A stretch of 64,000 nucleotides of DNA, taken from positions 353,501 to 417,500 of the forward strand of contig AP019701.1 of NCBI GenBank assembly GCA_006738865.1, in the 5' to 3' direction. A model generated the notes under the pieces. The model had not been told where the DNA came from. It did no database searches and worked only from the letters and a program-made list of their open reading frames with translations. Shown here in pieces: positions 29,706-39,246 of this stretch (position 1 is its first letter; each line of letters begins with the position of its first letter). The DNA is from Allostella sp. ATCC 35155 (GTDB taxonomy: Bacteria > Pseudomonadota > Alphaproteobacteria > ATCC43930 > Allostellaceae). A program made the translations under genes and the position numbers.

Positions 29706-32278
29706 GCGAAACCAAGGACACCGATCGTAAGCCCCTGTCGCTGGCGCGGCCCGCGGGCGGCAAGCTCGAGCTGAAGAAGGGCTCCGAGCCCGGTGCCGGG
29801 CAGGTGCGCCAGAGCTTCCCCCATGGCCGCACCAAGACCGTGCAGGTCGAGGTGCGCAAGAAGCGCGTGATCGCGCCCGGCGAGCAGGGCCGCGGCGACT
29901 TCGGCGACGGCGGCCGTCGCGGCGGTGGCCCGTCGCGGACGCTGACGGCCGAGGAGCGCGCATCGCGCATGAGCGCGCTTCAGGGCGCGATCAAGGACGA
30001 GGAGACGCGCCGCCAGGCCGAGATCGACCAGTCGCGCCGCCGCGCCGAGGAAGAGGCCAAGCGCAAGGCCGAGGAGGAGGTCCGGCGCAAGGTCGAGGAC
30101 GAGGCCAAGCGCAAGGCCGAGGAAGACGCCAAGCGCAAGGCCGAGGAGGACGCCAAGCGCAAGGTCGAGGAAGACGCCAAGCGCAAGGTCGAGGACGAAG
30201 AGCGCCGCAAGATGGCCGAGCGCGCCGGCAACGCCGCCGCCGCCAAGGCCGTGGCGCTGACCGCCGCCGGCAAGATCGCCGTCGAGCCCGAGGAGGACGC
30301 GCGGCCCAAGCGGCCCGGCGGCGCCCCCGGCCCCGCACGGCGTCCGCCGCCGCCGCCCCCGCCCAAGCGGATGGAGCCGCGGCGTCGCGGCGGCAAGATC
30401 ACCGTCACCCAGGCGCTCAACACCAGCGAGGCGGAGCGGGTGCGCAGCATGGCTGCGCAGCGCCGGGCCCGCGAGAAGGAGCGCCGGCACCAGTACGATC
30501 CGTCCGAGAACCAGCGCATCGTGCGCGACGTCGTCGTGCCGGAGACGATCACCGTCCAGGAGCTGGCGAGCCGCATGGCCGCCCGCTCCGGCGAGGTCAT
30601 CAAGGCGCTGATGAAGATGGGCGTCATGGCGACCATCAACCAGACGATCGACGCCGATACGGCCGAACTCGTCGTCTCGGAGTTCGGGCACAACATCAAG
30701 CGCGTCTCCGAGGCCGACGTCGAGATCGGGCTCAAGGGCGACGAGGACGTCGCCGACGACCTCATGCCGCGGTCGCCGGTCGTCACGGTCATGGGCCATG
30801 TCGACCACGGCAAGACCTCGCTGCTCGATGCGATCCGCACGACGGACGTCGCGGCGCGGGAGGCCGGCGGCATCACGCAGCATATCGGCGCCTACCAGGT
30901 GACGGTGTCGAGCGGTCGCAAGATCACCTTCATCGACACCCCCGGCCACGAGGCCTTCACCTCGATGCGCGCGCGCGGCGCCAACGTCACCGACATCGTG
31001 GTGCTGGTGGTCGCGGCCGATGACGGCGTCATGCCGCAGACGATCGAGGCGATCCGCCACGCCCAGGCGGCCCAGGTTCCGATCATCGTCGCGATCAACA
31101 AGATGGACCGCGCGGACGCGAACCCGGACCGCGTGCGCACCGAGCTGCTGCAGCACGGCATCGTCGTCGAGAGCCTCGGCGGCGAGGTGCTCGATGTCGA
31201 GGTCTCGGCGGTCAAGCGCACCAACATCGAGAAGCTGGAGGAGCTGATCCTCCTGCAGGCCGACCTGCTCGACCTGCGCGCCAACCCGGACCGCACCGCC
31301 GAGGGCGTCGTCATCGAGGCGAAGCTCGAGCGCGGGCGCGGCGCCGTCGCCACCGTCCTCATCCAGCGCGGCACGCTGCGCATGGGCGAGGTCTTCGTCA
31401 CCGGCAGCGAGTGGGGCCGCGCGCGGCTCCTGCTCGACGACCGCGGCGAGAAGATCGATGCGGCGACGCCCGGCATGCCGGTCGAGGTCCTGGGCCTCAA
31501 CGGCGTGCCGTTGGCCGGCGACGACTTCCAGGTCGTCGAGAACGAAAGCCGGGCCCGCGACGTCACCGCCTTCCGCTCGCGGCGCCGCCGCGACCAGAGC
31601 CAGGCGGCCGGTCAGCGCGGTACGGTCGAGGAGATGCTGTCGCAGATCGCGAGCGGTCAGGCGAAGGAACTGGCGATCGTCGTCAAGTCCGACGTCCAGG
31701 GCTCGCTCGAGGCGATCATCGGCTCGCTCTCCAAGCTGGCGACCGACGAGGTCGCGGTGCGGGTGCTGCACGCCGCCGTCGGCGGCATCAACGAATCCGA
31801 CGTCACACTCGCCCGCGCATCGGGCGGGTTCATCATCGGCTTCAATGTCCGCGCCAATCCGCAGGCCCGCGACCTCGCCCGTCGCGACGGCGTCGACATC
31901 CGCTACTACTCGATCATCTACGACGTGGTCGACGACGTGAAGGCGGCCCTGCAGGGCATGCTGGCGCCGACCCTGCGCGAGCGGTTCCTGGGCAATGCCC
32001 AGATCCTGGAGGTCTTCAACATCACCAAGGTGGGCAAGGTCGCCGGCTGCCGCATCACGGAAGGCACCGTCAAGCGCGGCGCCAAGGTGCGTTTGCTGCG
32101 CGACGACGTCGTCATCCACGAGGGCAGCCTGAAGACCCTGAAGCGCTTCAAGGACGAGGTCCGCGAGGTGAAGGAGGGCTTCGAGTGCGGCATGGCATTC
32201 GAGAACTACAACGACATCCAGCCGGGTGACGTCATCGAGTGCTTCGAGGTGGAGGAGGTCGCCCGCCTGCTCGCGTGA
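29702..32278 (+). CDS. infB: Translation initiation factor IF-2
   Basis: GTPase of 858 residues that positions initiator tRNA. A long, highly charged N-terminal region contains Lys/Arg/Glu repeats. The IF2-N domain follows ([21 protein letters not shown]), then the G domain with [27 protein letters not shown] and [10 protein letters not shown], and the beta-barrel and C-terminal domains ([19 protein letters not shown]). ATG 29702 overlaps the preceding stop (ATGA). Confidence 0.97.
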   Translation: MSETKDTDRKPLSLARPAGGKLELKKGSEPGAGQVRQSFPHGRTKTVQVEVRKKRVIAPGEQGRGDFGDGGRRGGGPSRTLTAEERASRMSALQGAIKDEETRRQAEIDQSRRRAEEEAKRKAEEEVRRKVEDEAKRKAEEDAKRKAEEDAKRKVEEDAKRKVEDEERRKMAERAGNAAAAKAVALTAAGKIAVEPEEDARPKRPGGAPGPARRPPPPPPPKRMEPRRRGGKITVTQALNTSEAERVRSMAAQRRAREKERRHQYDPSENQRIVRDVVVPETITVQELASRMAARSGEVIKALMKMGVMATINQTIDADTAELVVSEFGHNIKRVSEADVEIGLKGDEDVADDLMPRSPVVTVMGHVDHGKTSLLDAIRTTDVAAREAGGITQHIGAYQVTVSSGRKITFIDTPGHEAFTSMRARGANVTDIVVLVVAADDGVMPQTIEAIRHAQAAQVPIIVAINKMDRADANPDRVRTELLQHGIVVESLGGEVLDVEVSAVKRTNIEKLEELILLQADLLDLRANPDRTAEGVVIEAKLERGRGAVATVLIQRGTLRMGEVFVTGSEWGRARLLLDDRGEKIDAATPGMPVEVLGLNGVPLAGDDFQVVENESRARDVTAFRSRRRRDQSQAAGQRGTVEEMLSQIASGQAKELAIVVKSDVQGSLEAIIGSLSKLATDEVAVRVLHAAVGGINESDVTLARASGGFIIGFNVRANPQARDLARRDGVDIRYYSIIYDVVDDVKAALQGMLAPTLRERFLGNAQILEVFNITKVGKVAGCRITEGTVKRGAKVRLLRDDVVIHEGSLKTLKRFKDEVREVKEGFECGMAFENYNDIQPGDVIECFEVEEVARLLA
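30104..30199 (+). repeat. Four tandem 24-base repeats in infB
   Basis: Four consecutive 24-base units encode [24 protein letters not shown] and AKRKVEDE within the coiled, charged N-terminal region of IF-2. The copies are nearly identical at DNA level, and the sequence on both sides carries more diverged relatives, pointing to expansion by slippage or unequal exchange. Confidence 0.8.
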
Positions 32279-32311
32279 GCCGGCGGTCCGCCTCCCTGAG
32301 GTAACCGATCC

Positions 32312-32779
32312 ATGACACGCCGTTCCGGCGGCGGCTCCCCCCCGACGCAGCGCCAGCTTCGCGTCGGGGAGGAGCTGCGCCATGTGCTCGCCGCCGTGAT
32401 CGCGCGCGGCGAGCTTCGCGATCCCGCCCTCCAGGGCGTCTCCATCACGGTGACCCAGGTCCGCGTCAGCCCGGACCTGCGCAACGCGACGGCATTCGTC
32501 ATGCCGCTCGGCGGCGCCCACGCCTCCGAGGCGATGCCGGCGCTGCGGCGTGCCGCGGCCTTCCTGCGCGGCCAGGTGGCGCGCGCCATGGACCTGCGCG
32601 TCGTGCCCCAGCTCGGCTTCGCGATCGACGAATCCTTCGACCAGGCACAGCGCATCGACGGCCTGCTGCGGCGGCCGGAGGTGGCGCGCGACCTCCAGCC
32701 CGAAGACGCTGCCGAAGAAGACACTGGCAGAGAAGACACTGGCGAGCCCGACCGCGACCCCGACGATGGGCCGCGCTGA
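32312..32779 (+). CDS. rbfA: 30S ribosome-binding factor RbfA
   Basis: Cold-shock-related 30S maturation factor, 155 residues. The KH-like fold shows RQLRVGEELRHVLAAVIARGEL, ITVTQVRVSPDLRNATAFVMPLG (cited in parts) and the C-terminal LRVVPQLGFAIDESFDQAQRID. The last 40 residues are an acidic tail rich in Glu/Asp. The gene ends inside the start of truB (14-base overlap). Confidence 0.95.
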   Translation: MTRRSGGGSPPTQRQLRVGEELRHVLAAVIARGELRDPALQGVSITVTQVRVSPDLRNATAFVMPLGGAHASEAMPALRRAAAFLRGQVARAMDLRVVPQLGFAIDESFDQAQRIDGLLRRPEVARDLQPEDAAEEDTGREDTGEPDRDPDDGPR

Positions 32780-33743
32780 GCGGCGGGCGATCCATGGCTG
32801 GATCGTCCTCGACAAGCCGCTGGGGCTGACCTCGACCGCCGCCGTCGCCCGCGTCCGCCGATTGACGGGCGCCGCCAAGGCCGGCCATGGCGGAACGCTC
32901 GATCCGCTCGCCACCGGCGTTCTGCCGGTGGCGCTGGGCGAGGCGACCAAGACGGTCGGCTTCGCCATGACGGGCGCCAAGACCTACCGGCTGCGGATCG
33001 CCTGGGGCGAGGAGCGATCGACCGACGACCGCGAGGGCGCGGTCACGGCATCGAGCCCGGTGCGGCCGTCTCCCGACGCGATCGCGGCCATGCTGCCGCG
33101 CTTCGTCGGCGATATCCTGCAGGTGCCGCCGGCATTCTCGGCGATCAAGGTCGCCGGCCGGCGCTCCTACGACCTCGCCCGTGCCCATTCGGCCGGCCGT
33201 GGCGCGGCGCCGCCCGATCTCCCCGCGCGTCCCGCGCGCATCGACGCCATCCGGCCGCTCGACCCCGGCGCTTCGGAGGACGAGGCGGAGTTCGAGGTCG
33301 ATTGCGGCAAGGGCGTCTATATGCGCAGCCTCGCGCGCGACCTCGCCCGGGCGCTCGGCACCTGCGGCCACGTCGCCGCCCTCCGCCGCACCCGCGTCGG
33401 CCCGTTCGATCTGTCGCAGGCGGTCCGGCTGGAGCCGGAGACGGGCGACTCCGAGATTCCGCTAGATAACATGGGCGATCTCTGCGATAAGCCCGCGCTT
33501 ATCGCGCATCTGCTTCCCGTCGTGACCGCGCTGGACGACATCCCGGCCCTGGCCTTGACGGAAGCGGAAGCGGAGCGTCTGCGACACGGAGGTACCGTGT
33601 CGCCGGCAGCTGCGGACCTGGTCCGCCGGCTTGCCGCGCTCGGCGAAGGCACGGTCGTATCCGCCCTCCAGGGCGATCGGCTGGTTGCCCTGGCCGAGGT
33701 CCGGGACGGCTCCATCCGGCCGATGCGCGTGATGAACCTCTAG
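32766..33743 (+). CDS. truB: tRNA pseudouridine(55) synthase
   Basis: Makes pseudouridine 55 in the T-loop of tRNAs. The 325-residue protein begins with GWIVLDKPLGLTSTAAVARV. It carries the catalytic Asp in GHGGTLDPLATGVLPVALGEATK (read in parts), then TYRLRIAWGEERSTDD, PPAFSAIKVAGRRSYDLAR and the second signature CGKGVYMRSLARDLARALG, with a C-terminal PUA-like region. The ATG overlaps rbfA by 14 bases, consistent with coupling. Confidence 0.96.
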   Translation: MGRAERRAIHGWIVLDKPLGLTSTAAVARVRRLTGAAKAGHGGTLDPLATGVLPVALGEATKTVGFAMTGAKTYRLRIAWGEERSTDDREGAVTASSPVRPSPDAIAAMLPRFVGDILQVPPAFSAIKVAGRRSYDLARAHSAGRGAAPPDLPARPARIDAIRPLDPGASEDEAEFEVDCGKGVYMRSLARDLARALGTCGHVAALRRTRVGPFDLSQAVRLEPETGDSEIPLDNMGDLCDKPALIAHLLPVVTALDDIPALALTEAEAERLRHGGTVSPAAADLVRRLAALGEGTVVSALQGDRLVALAEVRDGSIRPMRVMNL

Positions 33744-33764
33744 AATTCCCGAAGGAGCATTGCG

Positions 33765-34034
33765 ATGTCGATTTCGCCTGAGCGCAAGCAGGAAGTGATT
33801 GCCGAGTACGCCACCAAGGAAGGCGACAGCGGCTCGCCGGAAGTGCAGGTCGCGATCCTGACGGAACGCATCAAGAGCCTGACCGGCCATCTCGGCACCC
33901 ACAAGAAGGATTTCCACTCGCGGCGCGGCCTGCTGATGATGGTCGGCCAGCGTCGCCGCCTGCTCGACTACCTGAAGCGCAAGGATGTGAAGCGCTACGA
34001 GGGGCTGATCGCCCGGCTCGGTCTGCGCCGGTAG
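33765..34034 (+). CDS. rpsO: 30S ribosomal protein S15
   Basis: Primary 16S rRNA-binding protein, 89 residues as usual. Conserved segments are [36 protein letters not shown] and [25 protein letters not shown] precedes the ATG. It sits between truB (21 bases) and pnp (about 250 structured bases), the usual order. Confidence 0.98.
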   Translation: MSISPERKQEVIAEYATKEGDSGSPEVQVAILTERIKSLTGHLGTHKKDFHSRRGLLMMVGQRRRLLDYLKRKDVKRYEGLIARLGLRR

Positions 34035-34045
34035 TCCGGATGCGC

Positions 34046-34080
34046 CGGCGCCCGGTCCTCATGGGGAGGACGGGGCGCCG
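34046..34080 (+). terminator. Hairpin after rpsO
   Basis: GGCGCCC, G, GTCCTC / GAGGAC, G, GGGCGCC pair with a single G-G mismatch and a five-base loop, starting 12 bases after the rpsO stop. No T-run follows, so it may be a partial terminator or an RNase processing site separating rpsO from pnp. Confidence 0.5.
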
Positions 34081-34118
34081 CGCGCCGACGGCGTCTCCGC
34101 ATCCACCCGATCGGATGC

Positions 34119-34202
34119 CGGGACGAGATTGCGCGGGACGGACGACCGTCGGCCGAGGCCGACCTCGTCCCGCGCCCGATCGGGCGCCCGGAAGGACCGG
34201 GC
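34119..34202 (+). promoter_or_regulatory. Highly folded pnp leader
   Basis: CGGGACGAG at 34119-34127 pairs with CTCGTCCCG at 34164-34172 and encloses an inner hairpin (GTCGGC/GCCGAC, 34148-34163). Immediately after come a perfect palindrome GCGCCCGATCGGGCGC (34172-34187) and GCCCGG/CCGGGC (34186-34202). In enterics the pnp leader is cut by RNase III and autoregulated by PNPase. The dense base pairing suggests a comparable control here, though sequence homology is not evident. Confidence 0.55.
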
Positions 34203-34283
34203 GCGGCGATGCGCGGACGGCCGCGCGTCGGCGATCCAGGGACCGATCGGCGATGCCACGGTCCCGGTAGGAAGGATGATGGA

Positions 34284-36395
34284 ATGTTCGACATTCAGCG
34301 CGTGGAGATGACGTGGGGCGGGCGCAAGCTCGTGCTCGAGACGGGCAAGGTCGCCCGTCAGGCCGATGGCGCCGTGATGGCGACCTACGGCGAGACGACG
34401 GTGCTGTGCACGGTCGTCGGCGTGAAGCAGCCCCGGCCGGGGGCCGACTTCTTCCCGCTCACGGTCAACTACCAGGAGAAGACGTTCGCGGCCGGCAAGA
34501 TCCCGGGCGGCTTCTTCAAGCGCGAAGGCCGCCCGACCGAGAAGGAGACCCTGGTCTCCCGCCTCATCGACCGGCCGATCCGGCCCCTCTTCGCGAAGGG
34601 CTTTCTCAACGAGGTGCAGGTCGTCTGCACCGTTCTCTCCCATGACCTCGAGAACGATCCGGACATCGTCGCCCTGGTCGGGGCCTCGGCGGCCCTGACC
34701 CTGTCGGGCGTGCCGTTCCTCGGCCCGGTCGGGGCGGCCCGCGTCGGCTATGTCGACGGCCAGTACGTCCTCAACCCGCTGATGGACCAGCTCGCCTCCT
34801 CGAAGCTCGACCTCGTCGTCGCCGGCACCGTCGAAGGCGTCCTGATGGTCGAGTCCGAGGCCCAGGAGCTTTCCGAAGAGGTCATGCTCGGCGCCGTCAC
34901 CTTCGGGCACCAGTCGTTCCAGCCGGTGATCGACGCGATCATCCAGCTCGCCGAGCGGGCCGCCAAGGATCCTTGGCCGATGCCGGAGAAGTCGCCGACG
35001 GTCGCGGCGGTGGCCGAGAAGCTCGGCGCGTTCGCCGGCGATTTCCGCGGTGCCTACATGGAGCCGCAGAAGCAGGTCCGTCATGAGAAGGTGGCATCGG
35101 CGAAGGAAAAGGCGCTGGCCTCCCTCTCCGACGACGAGCGCGCGATCGGGCAGGGCCTCTTCAAGTCGATGGAGGCGGACGTGGTGCGCGGCGCCATCCT
35201 CGACACCGGTGTCCGCATCGACGGCCGCGACGTGCGCACGGTGCGCCCCATCGTCTCCGAGGTCGGCGTGCTGAAGCGTGCGCATGGCAGCGCGCTCTTC
35301 ACCCGCGGCGAGACCCAGGCGCTGGTCGTGACGACGCTCGGCACGGGCCAGGACGAGCAGGTGATCGACGCGCTGGCGGGCGAGTACCGCGAGCACTTCA
35401 TGCTGCACTACAACTTCCCGCCCTACTCGGTGGGCGAGGCTGGCCGCATGGGCAGCCCGGGCCGCCGCGAGATCGGCCACGGCAAGCTCGCCTGGCGCGC
35501 CGTCCGCCCGCTGCTGCCCAAGAAGGACGCCTTCCCCTACACGATCCGGGTCGTCTCCGAGATCACGGAGTCCAACGGCTCCTCCTCGATGGCGACCGTC
35601 TGCGGCTCGTCGCTGTCGATGATGGACGCCGGCGTGCCGCTGGCGCGCCCGGTCGCCGGCATCGCCATGGGCCTCATCAAGGAGGGCGAGCGCTACGCCG
35701 TGCTGTCCGACATCCTCGGCGACGAGGATCACCTCGGCGACATGGACTTCAAGGTGGCCGGCACCGAGACGGGCGTCACCGCGCTGCAGATGGACATCAA
35801 GATCACCTCGATCACCGAGGAGATCATGAAGGTGGCGCTGGGGCAGGCCCGTGACGGCCGGATGCACATCCTGGCCGAGATGGAGAAGGCGCTGACGACG
35901 GCCCGCGAGGGCGTCAGCGGCAACGCCCCGCGCATCACCACGATCACCATCCCGAAGGAGAAGATCCGCGAGGTCATCGGCTCGGGCGGCAAGGTGATCC
36001 GCGAGATCTGCGAGGTGACCGGCGCCAAGATCGACATCGAGGACGACGGCACGATCAAGGTCGCGGCGGTCGATGCCGAGGCGAGCCAGAAGGCGATCGA
36101 CTGGATCCGCGGCATCGTCGCCGAACCGGAACTCGGCGTGATCTACACCGGCAAGGTCGTGAAGACCGTCGATTTCGGCGCCTTCGTGAACTTCCTCGGC
36201 TCGCGCGACGGCCTCGTCCACATCAGCGAGCTGGCGTCGAGCCGTGTCGGCAAGGTCACCGACGTCGTCAATGTCGGCGACCCGGTGAAGGTCAAGGTGC
36301 TGGGGATCGACGAGCGCGGCAAGGTGCGCCTGTCGATGAAGGTCGTCGACCAGGCGACCGGCGCCGACCTGCAGGCGGCCGAGTCCGGCGAGTAG
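34284..36395 (+). CDS. pnp: Polyribonucleotide nucleotidyltransferase (PNPase)
   Basis: 3'-5' phosphorolytic exoribonuclease of the degradosome, 703 residues. Two RNase PH-like domains are present ([26 protein letters not shown] read in parts; [30 protein letters not shown]). They are followed by a KH domain ([23 protein letters not shown] in parts) and an S1 domain ([20 protein letters not shown]). ATG 34284 (MFDIQRVEM) is chosen. Two ATGs just upstream are out of frame, and AGGAAGGA is the likely ribosome-binding site. Confidence 0.97.
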   Translation: MFDIQRVEMTWGGRKLVLETGKVARQADGAVMATYGETTVLCTVVGVKQPRPGADFFPLTVNYQEKTFAAGKIPGGFFKREGRPTEKETLVSRLIDRPIRPLFAKGFLNEVQVVCTVLSHDLENDPDIVALVGASAALTLSGVPFLGPVGAARVGYVDGQYVLNPLMDQLASSKLDLVVAGTVEGVLMVESEAQELSEEVMLGAVTFGHQSFQPVIDAIIQLAERAAKDPWPMPEKSPTVAAVAEKLGAFAGDFRGAYMEPQKQVRHEKVASAKEKALASLSDDERAIGQGLFKSMEADVVRGAILDTGVRIDGRDVRTVRPIVSEVGVLKRAHGSALFTRGETQALVVTTLGTGQDEQVIDALAGEYREHFMLHYNFPPYSVGEAGRMGSPGRREIGHGKLAWRAVRPLLPKKDAFPYTIRVVSEITESNGSSSMATVCGSSLSMMDAGVPLARPVAGIAMGLIKEGERYAVLSDILGDEDHLGDMDFKVAGTETGVTALQMDIKITSITEEIMKVALGQARDGRMHILAEMEKALTTAREGVSGNAPRITTITIPKEKIREVIGSGGKVIREICEVTGAKIDIEDDGTIKVAAVDAEASQKAIDWIRGIVAEPELGVIYTGKVVKTVDFGAFVNFLGSRDGLVHISELASSRVGKVTDVVNVGDPVKVKVLGIDERGKVRLSMKVVDQATGADLQAAESGE

Positions 36396-36404
36396 GAGCC
36401 GCGC

Positions 36405-37142
36405 GTGGCCTATCGCCTGCCGCGCGTTGTCGGGCACCGGGGCGCTGCCGCCTCGGCACCCGAGAACACGCTGGCAGGCCTGCGCCGGGCGCATCAGCTC
36501 GGCGTCGGCTGGGTCGAGTTCGACGTCAAGCTGACCGGCGACGGCGTTCCGATCCTGATGCACGACGCCGTGCTGGAGCGTACGACGGACGGGCGGGGGG
36601 CGGTCGCCGACACGGCCTACGCCGATATCCGCCAGCTCGATGCCGGCGCCTGGTTCGGCCCGGAGTTCGCGGGCGAGCGGGTGCCGAGCTTCGACGAGGC
36701 GATCGACCTGCTGCTCAGCCACGGCCTCGCCGCCAACGTCGAGATCAAGCCCTGCCCCGGTCGCGAACGCGAGACCGGGGCGGCGGTCGCCCGGCGGCTG
36801 GTGGAGCGCTGGCCGTCCGACCGTCCGCCCCCGCTGCTCTCCAGCTTCGCCGAGCCGGCGCTGGAGGCGGCCCGCGCGGCGGCGCCCGATCTTCCGCGGG
36901 GGCTCCTGGTGGGTGCGCTGCCCGAGGACTGGGCGGAGCGGCTGGAGCGGCTCGGCTGCGTCACGTTCCATTGCAGCCACCGACATCTCGATGCGGTGGT
37001 GGTTGCGGCGGTGCGGGAGGCCGGGTATCCGATGCTGGCCTACACGGTCAACGAGGCGGAGCGGGCGCGGACGCTCTATTCGTGGGGCGTCGACTGCATC
37101 TGCAGCGACCGGCCGGAGGCGATCCTGCCGCTCGCCGGCTGA
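36405..37142 (+). CDS. ugpQ: Glycerophosphodiester phosphodiesterase
   Basis: Hydrolyses glycerophosphodiesters to glycerol-3-phosphate and an alcohol. The 245 residues include VVGHRGAAASAPENTLAGL with the catalytic His, WVEFDVKLTGDGVPILMHD with metal ligands and second His, LERTTDGRG, and the C-terminal AYTVNEAERARTLYSWGVD followed by SDRPE. The start is GTG 36405, nine bases after pnp, so it is probably read from the pnp transcript. No signal peptide, so cytoplasmic as for UgpQ. Confidence 0.9.
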   Translation: MAYRLPRVVGHRGAAASAPENTLAGLRRAHQLGVGWVEFDVKLTGDGVPILMHDAVLERTTDGRGAVADTAYADIRQLDAGAWFGPEFAGERVPSFDEAIDLLLSHGLAANVEIKPCPGRERETGAAVARRLVERWPSDRPPPLLSSFAEPALEAARAAAPDLPRGLLVGALPEDWAERLERLGCVTFHCSHRHLDAVVVAAVREAGYPMLAYTVNEAERARTLYSWGVDCICSDRPEAILPLAG

Positions 37143-37227
37143 GCGGCGTTCGCCTCGTCAAGGCGGCGCCTGTCGCTTATATAGGCGGCATGCGACGCTC
37201 GGTTTCCCTTCAAGGCGGGGTAGTTTC

Positions 37228-38625
37228 GTGAAGGCTCTGCAGCCGATTCTGATTTCCGGACGCGAAGTGTGGCCGCTGGTCGAAGGCGGCAAGGGCATCG
37301 CCGTGTCCAACGGCGAGAGCTCCGGCGCGTGGGCGGCAGCCGGCGGCGTGGGAACCTTCTCGGGCGTCAATGCCGATTCCTACGACATCGAGGGCCGGCC
37401 GATCCCGCAGACCTACAGCGGGCGCACCCGGCGCGAGCGCCACGAGGAGCTGATCGCCTACGCGATCAAGGGCGGCATCACCCAGGCGCGCATCGCGCAT
37501 GAGCGCTCGAACGGCGCCGGCCGCATCCACATGAACGTGCTCTGGGAGATGGGCGGCTCGGAGCGCGTGCTGCACGGCGTGCTGGAAGGTGCCAAGGGCC
37601 TCATCCACGGGGTCACCTGCGGCGCCGGCATGCCCTACAAGATCGCCGAGATCTGCGCCCGCTACGGCGTCCACTACTACCCGATCGTGTCCTCGGCCCG
37701 CGCCTTCCGGGCCTTGTGGAAGCGTGCCTATCATCGCTTCTCGGAATGGCTCGGCGGCGTCGTCTACGAGGACCCGTGGCTCGCCGGCGGCCATAACGGC
37801 CTGTCCAACAGCGAGAATCCGGAGCATCCCGAGCTGCCGCTGCCGCGCGTCGTCGAACTGCGCCGGACGATGGCCGAGTACGGCCTGACGCACACGCCGA
37901 TCTTCATGGCGGGCGGCGTCTGGTACCTGCGGGAGTGGGAGGATTGGCTGGGCAATCCCGACGTCGGGCCGATCGCCTTCCAGTTCGGGACGCGGCCGCT
38001 GCTGACGCAGGAAAGCCCGATCTCCGACGCCTGGAAGCGCAAGCTCGTCAGCCTCGAAGAGGGCGACGTCTATCTCAACCGCTTCTCGCCGACGGGGTTC
38101 TACTCCTCGGCGGTGCGCAATCCGTTCCTCCTCGAACTCAAGGGCCGCAGCGACCGCCAGGTCGCCTACACCTCCGAGCCGGTCGGGGAGCACGACACGG
38201 CCTTCGCGACGGGCGCGCGCGGACGCATCGTCTACCTCACCCATTCCGACCGTGACCACGCCGTCGGCTGGGTCGCCGAGGGCTTCACCGAGGCGCTGCG
38301 CACGCCCGATTCGACCCTCATCTTCGTCACGCCCGCGGCGGCCGAGCAGATCCGCACCGACCAGATCGACTGCATGGGGTGCCTCTCGGCCTGCGCCTTC
38401 TCGAACTGGGCCCAGAACGAGGCGGGCACGACGGGCAAGAAGGCCGACCCGCGCTCCTTCTGCATCCAGAAGACGCTGCAGGCGATCAGCCATTCCGACG
38501 ATGTCGACCAGCAGCTCATGTTCGCCGGCCACAACGCCTATCGCTTCACCGACGATCCCTTCTACCGGGACGGCTTCGTGCCGACGGTGCGCCAGCTCGT
38601 CGAGCGTATCCGCACCGGCGACTGA
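37228..38625 (+). CDS. Nitronate monooxygenase-like flavoprotein with a C-terminal cysteine cluster
   Basis: A 465-residue protein of the NMO/2-nitropropane dioxygenase TIM-barrel family, FMN-dependent by family. Barrel features are GGKGIAVSNGESSGAWAAAG, HGVTCGAGMPYK, AGGHNGLSN and PIFMAGGVWYLREWEDW. It is longer than classical NMOs, and the C-terminal part has Cys382-x2-Cys385-x3-Cys389 (CMGCLSAC) and Cys412, a spacing suggestive of an iron-sulfur site. Start is GTG 37228. It lies directly upstream of irr. Substrate is unknown, and nitronate oxidation itself is not shown. Confidence 0.8.
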   Translation: MKALQPILISGREVWPLVEGGKGIAVSNGESSGAWAAAGGVGTFSGVNADSYDIEGRPIPQTYSGRTRRERHEELIAYAIKGGITQARIAHERSNGAGRIHMNVLWEMGGSERVLHGVLEGAKGLIHGVTCGAGMPYKIAEICARYGVHYYPIVSSARAFRALWKRAYHRFSEWLGGVVYEDPWLAGGHNGLSNSENPEHPELPLPRVVELRRTMAEYGLTHTPIFMAGGVWYLREWEDWLGNPDVGPIAFQFGTRPLLTQESPISDAWKRKLVSLEEGDVYLNRFSPTGFYSSAVRNPFLLELKGRSDRQVAYTSEPVGEHDTAFATGARGRIVYLTHSDRDHAVGWVAEGFTEALRTPDSTLIFVTPAAAEQIRTDQIDCMGCLSACAFSNWAQNEAGTTGKKADPRSFCIQKTLQAISHSDDVDQQLMFAGHNAYRFTDDPFYRDGFVPTVRQLVERIRTGD

Positions 38626-38676
38626 CGGGACCGCCTCCGGCCGGGCGGGCTTCACAAGCGGCCCGGGCCGGCCTAT

Positions 38677-39108
38677 ATGCGACGGGTGACACTGAACCGT
38701 CCCTTTGCCGCTGCCCTGGAGCGCCTGCGCGCCGCCGATCTGCGGCCGACCCGGCAGCGCATGGCGCTGGCCCGTCTGCTGCTGGAGGGCGGCGACCGCC
38801 ACGTCACCGCCGAGCAGGTGCACAGCCAGGCCGCCGAGAGCGGCATCCGCGTCTCGCTGGCCACCGTCTACAACACGCTGCACCAGTTCCAGCGTGCCGG
38901 CCTGATCCGGGAGGTCGTGGTCGAGGCGGGACGATCCTATTTCGACACCAACGTCTCCGACCATCACCACCTCTATTTCGAGGATGGCGGGCGTCTGGTC
39001 GACGTCCCGGCGGCGCAGGTCGAGATCCGCGGCCTGCCGGATCTGCCGCCCGGCGTCGAGGTGAGCCGGATCGACGTCATCCTGCGGGCCTCCGCCAAGT
39101 CGAAATAA
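38677..39108 (+). CDS. irr: Fur-family iron response regulator Irr
   Basis: A 143-residue Fur-superfamily regulator. The winged helix contains RPTRQRMALARLLLEGGDRH and the recognition helix SLATVYNTLHQFQRAGL. The dimer/metal region carries FDTNVSDHHHLYFEDGG, whose His triplet is the heme/metal site typical of Irr rather than Fur or Zur. In rhizobia Irr represses or activates iron genes through ICE boxes when heme is low. A matching box lies just downstream in front of the rubrerythrin gene. There is no Cys-Pro heme regulatory motif at the N-terminus. GTG 38686 is an alternative start. Confidence 0.9.
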   Translation: MRRVTLNRPFAAALERLRAADLRPTRQRMALARLLLEGGDRHVTAEQVHSQAAESGIRVSLATVYNTLHQFQRAGLIREVVVEAGRSYFDTNVSDHHHLYFEDGGRLVDVPAAQVEIRGLPDLPPGVEVSRIDVILRASAKSK

Positions 39109-39135
39109 GACGCATTCTCAATGGCTTGCAATCTC

Positions 39136-39152
39136 TTTGGAATCGTTCCAGG
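39136..39152 (+). promoter_or_regulatory. Irr box (ICE) candidate upstream of the rubrerythrin gene
   Basis: TTTGGAATCGTTCCAGG matches the rhizobial iron control element TTTRGAAYNRTTCYAAA at 15 of 17 positions; the two mismatches are at the last two bases. It lies 95 bases upstream of the rubrerythrin start and 28 bases after the irr stop, so Irr probably controls the downstream cassette. Confidence 0.65.
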
Positions 39153-39246
39153 GAGCTTGAACGCGGGCGCACTTCTGCCATATCCCTAACGGGTGGGAGC
39201 CGAGCCGGTTCCCATCAACGACTGTTCGGGAAGCAGGAGGACGACC

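Noticed and set aside
29561..32980. An 1139-codon minus-strand open frame antisense to infB
   Set aside because: It mirrors the repeats of infB and shows no family signature; infB itself is unambiguous.
37176..37190. TTATATAG upstream of the NMO-like gene as a promoter
   Set aside because: The -10-like element is good, but I find no acceptable -35 at 15-19 bases, so I did not list it as a feature.
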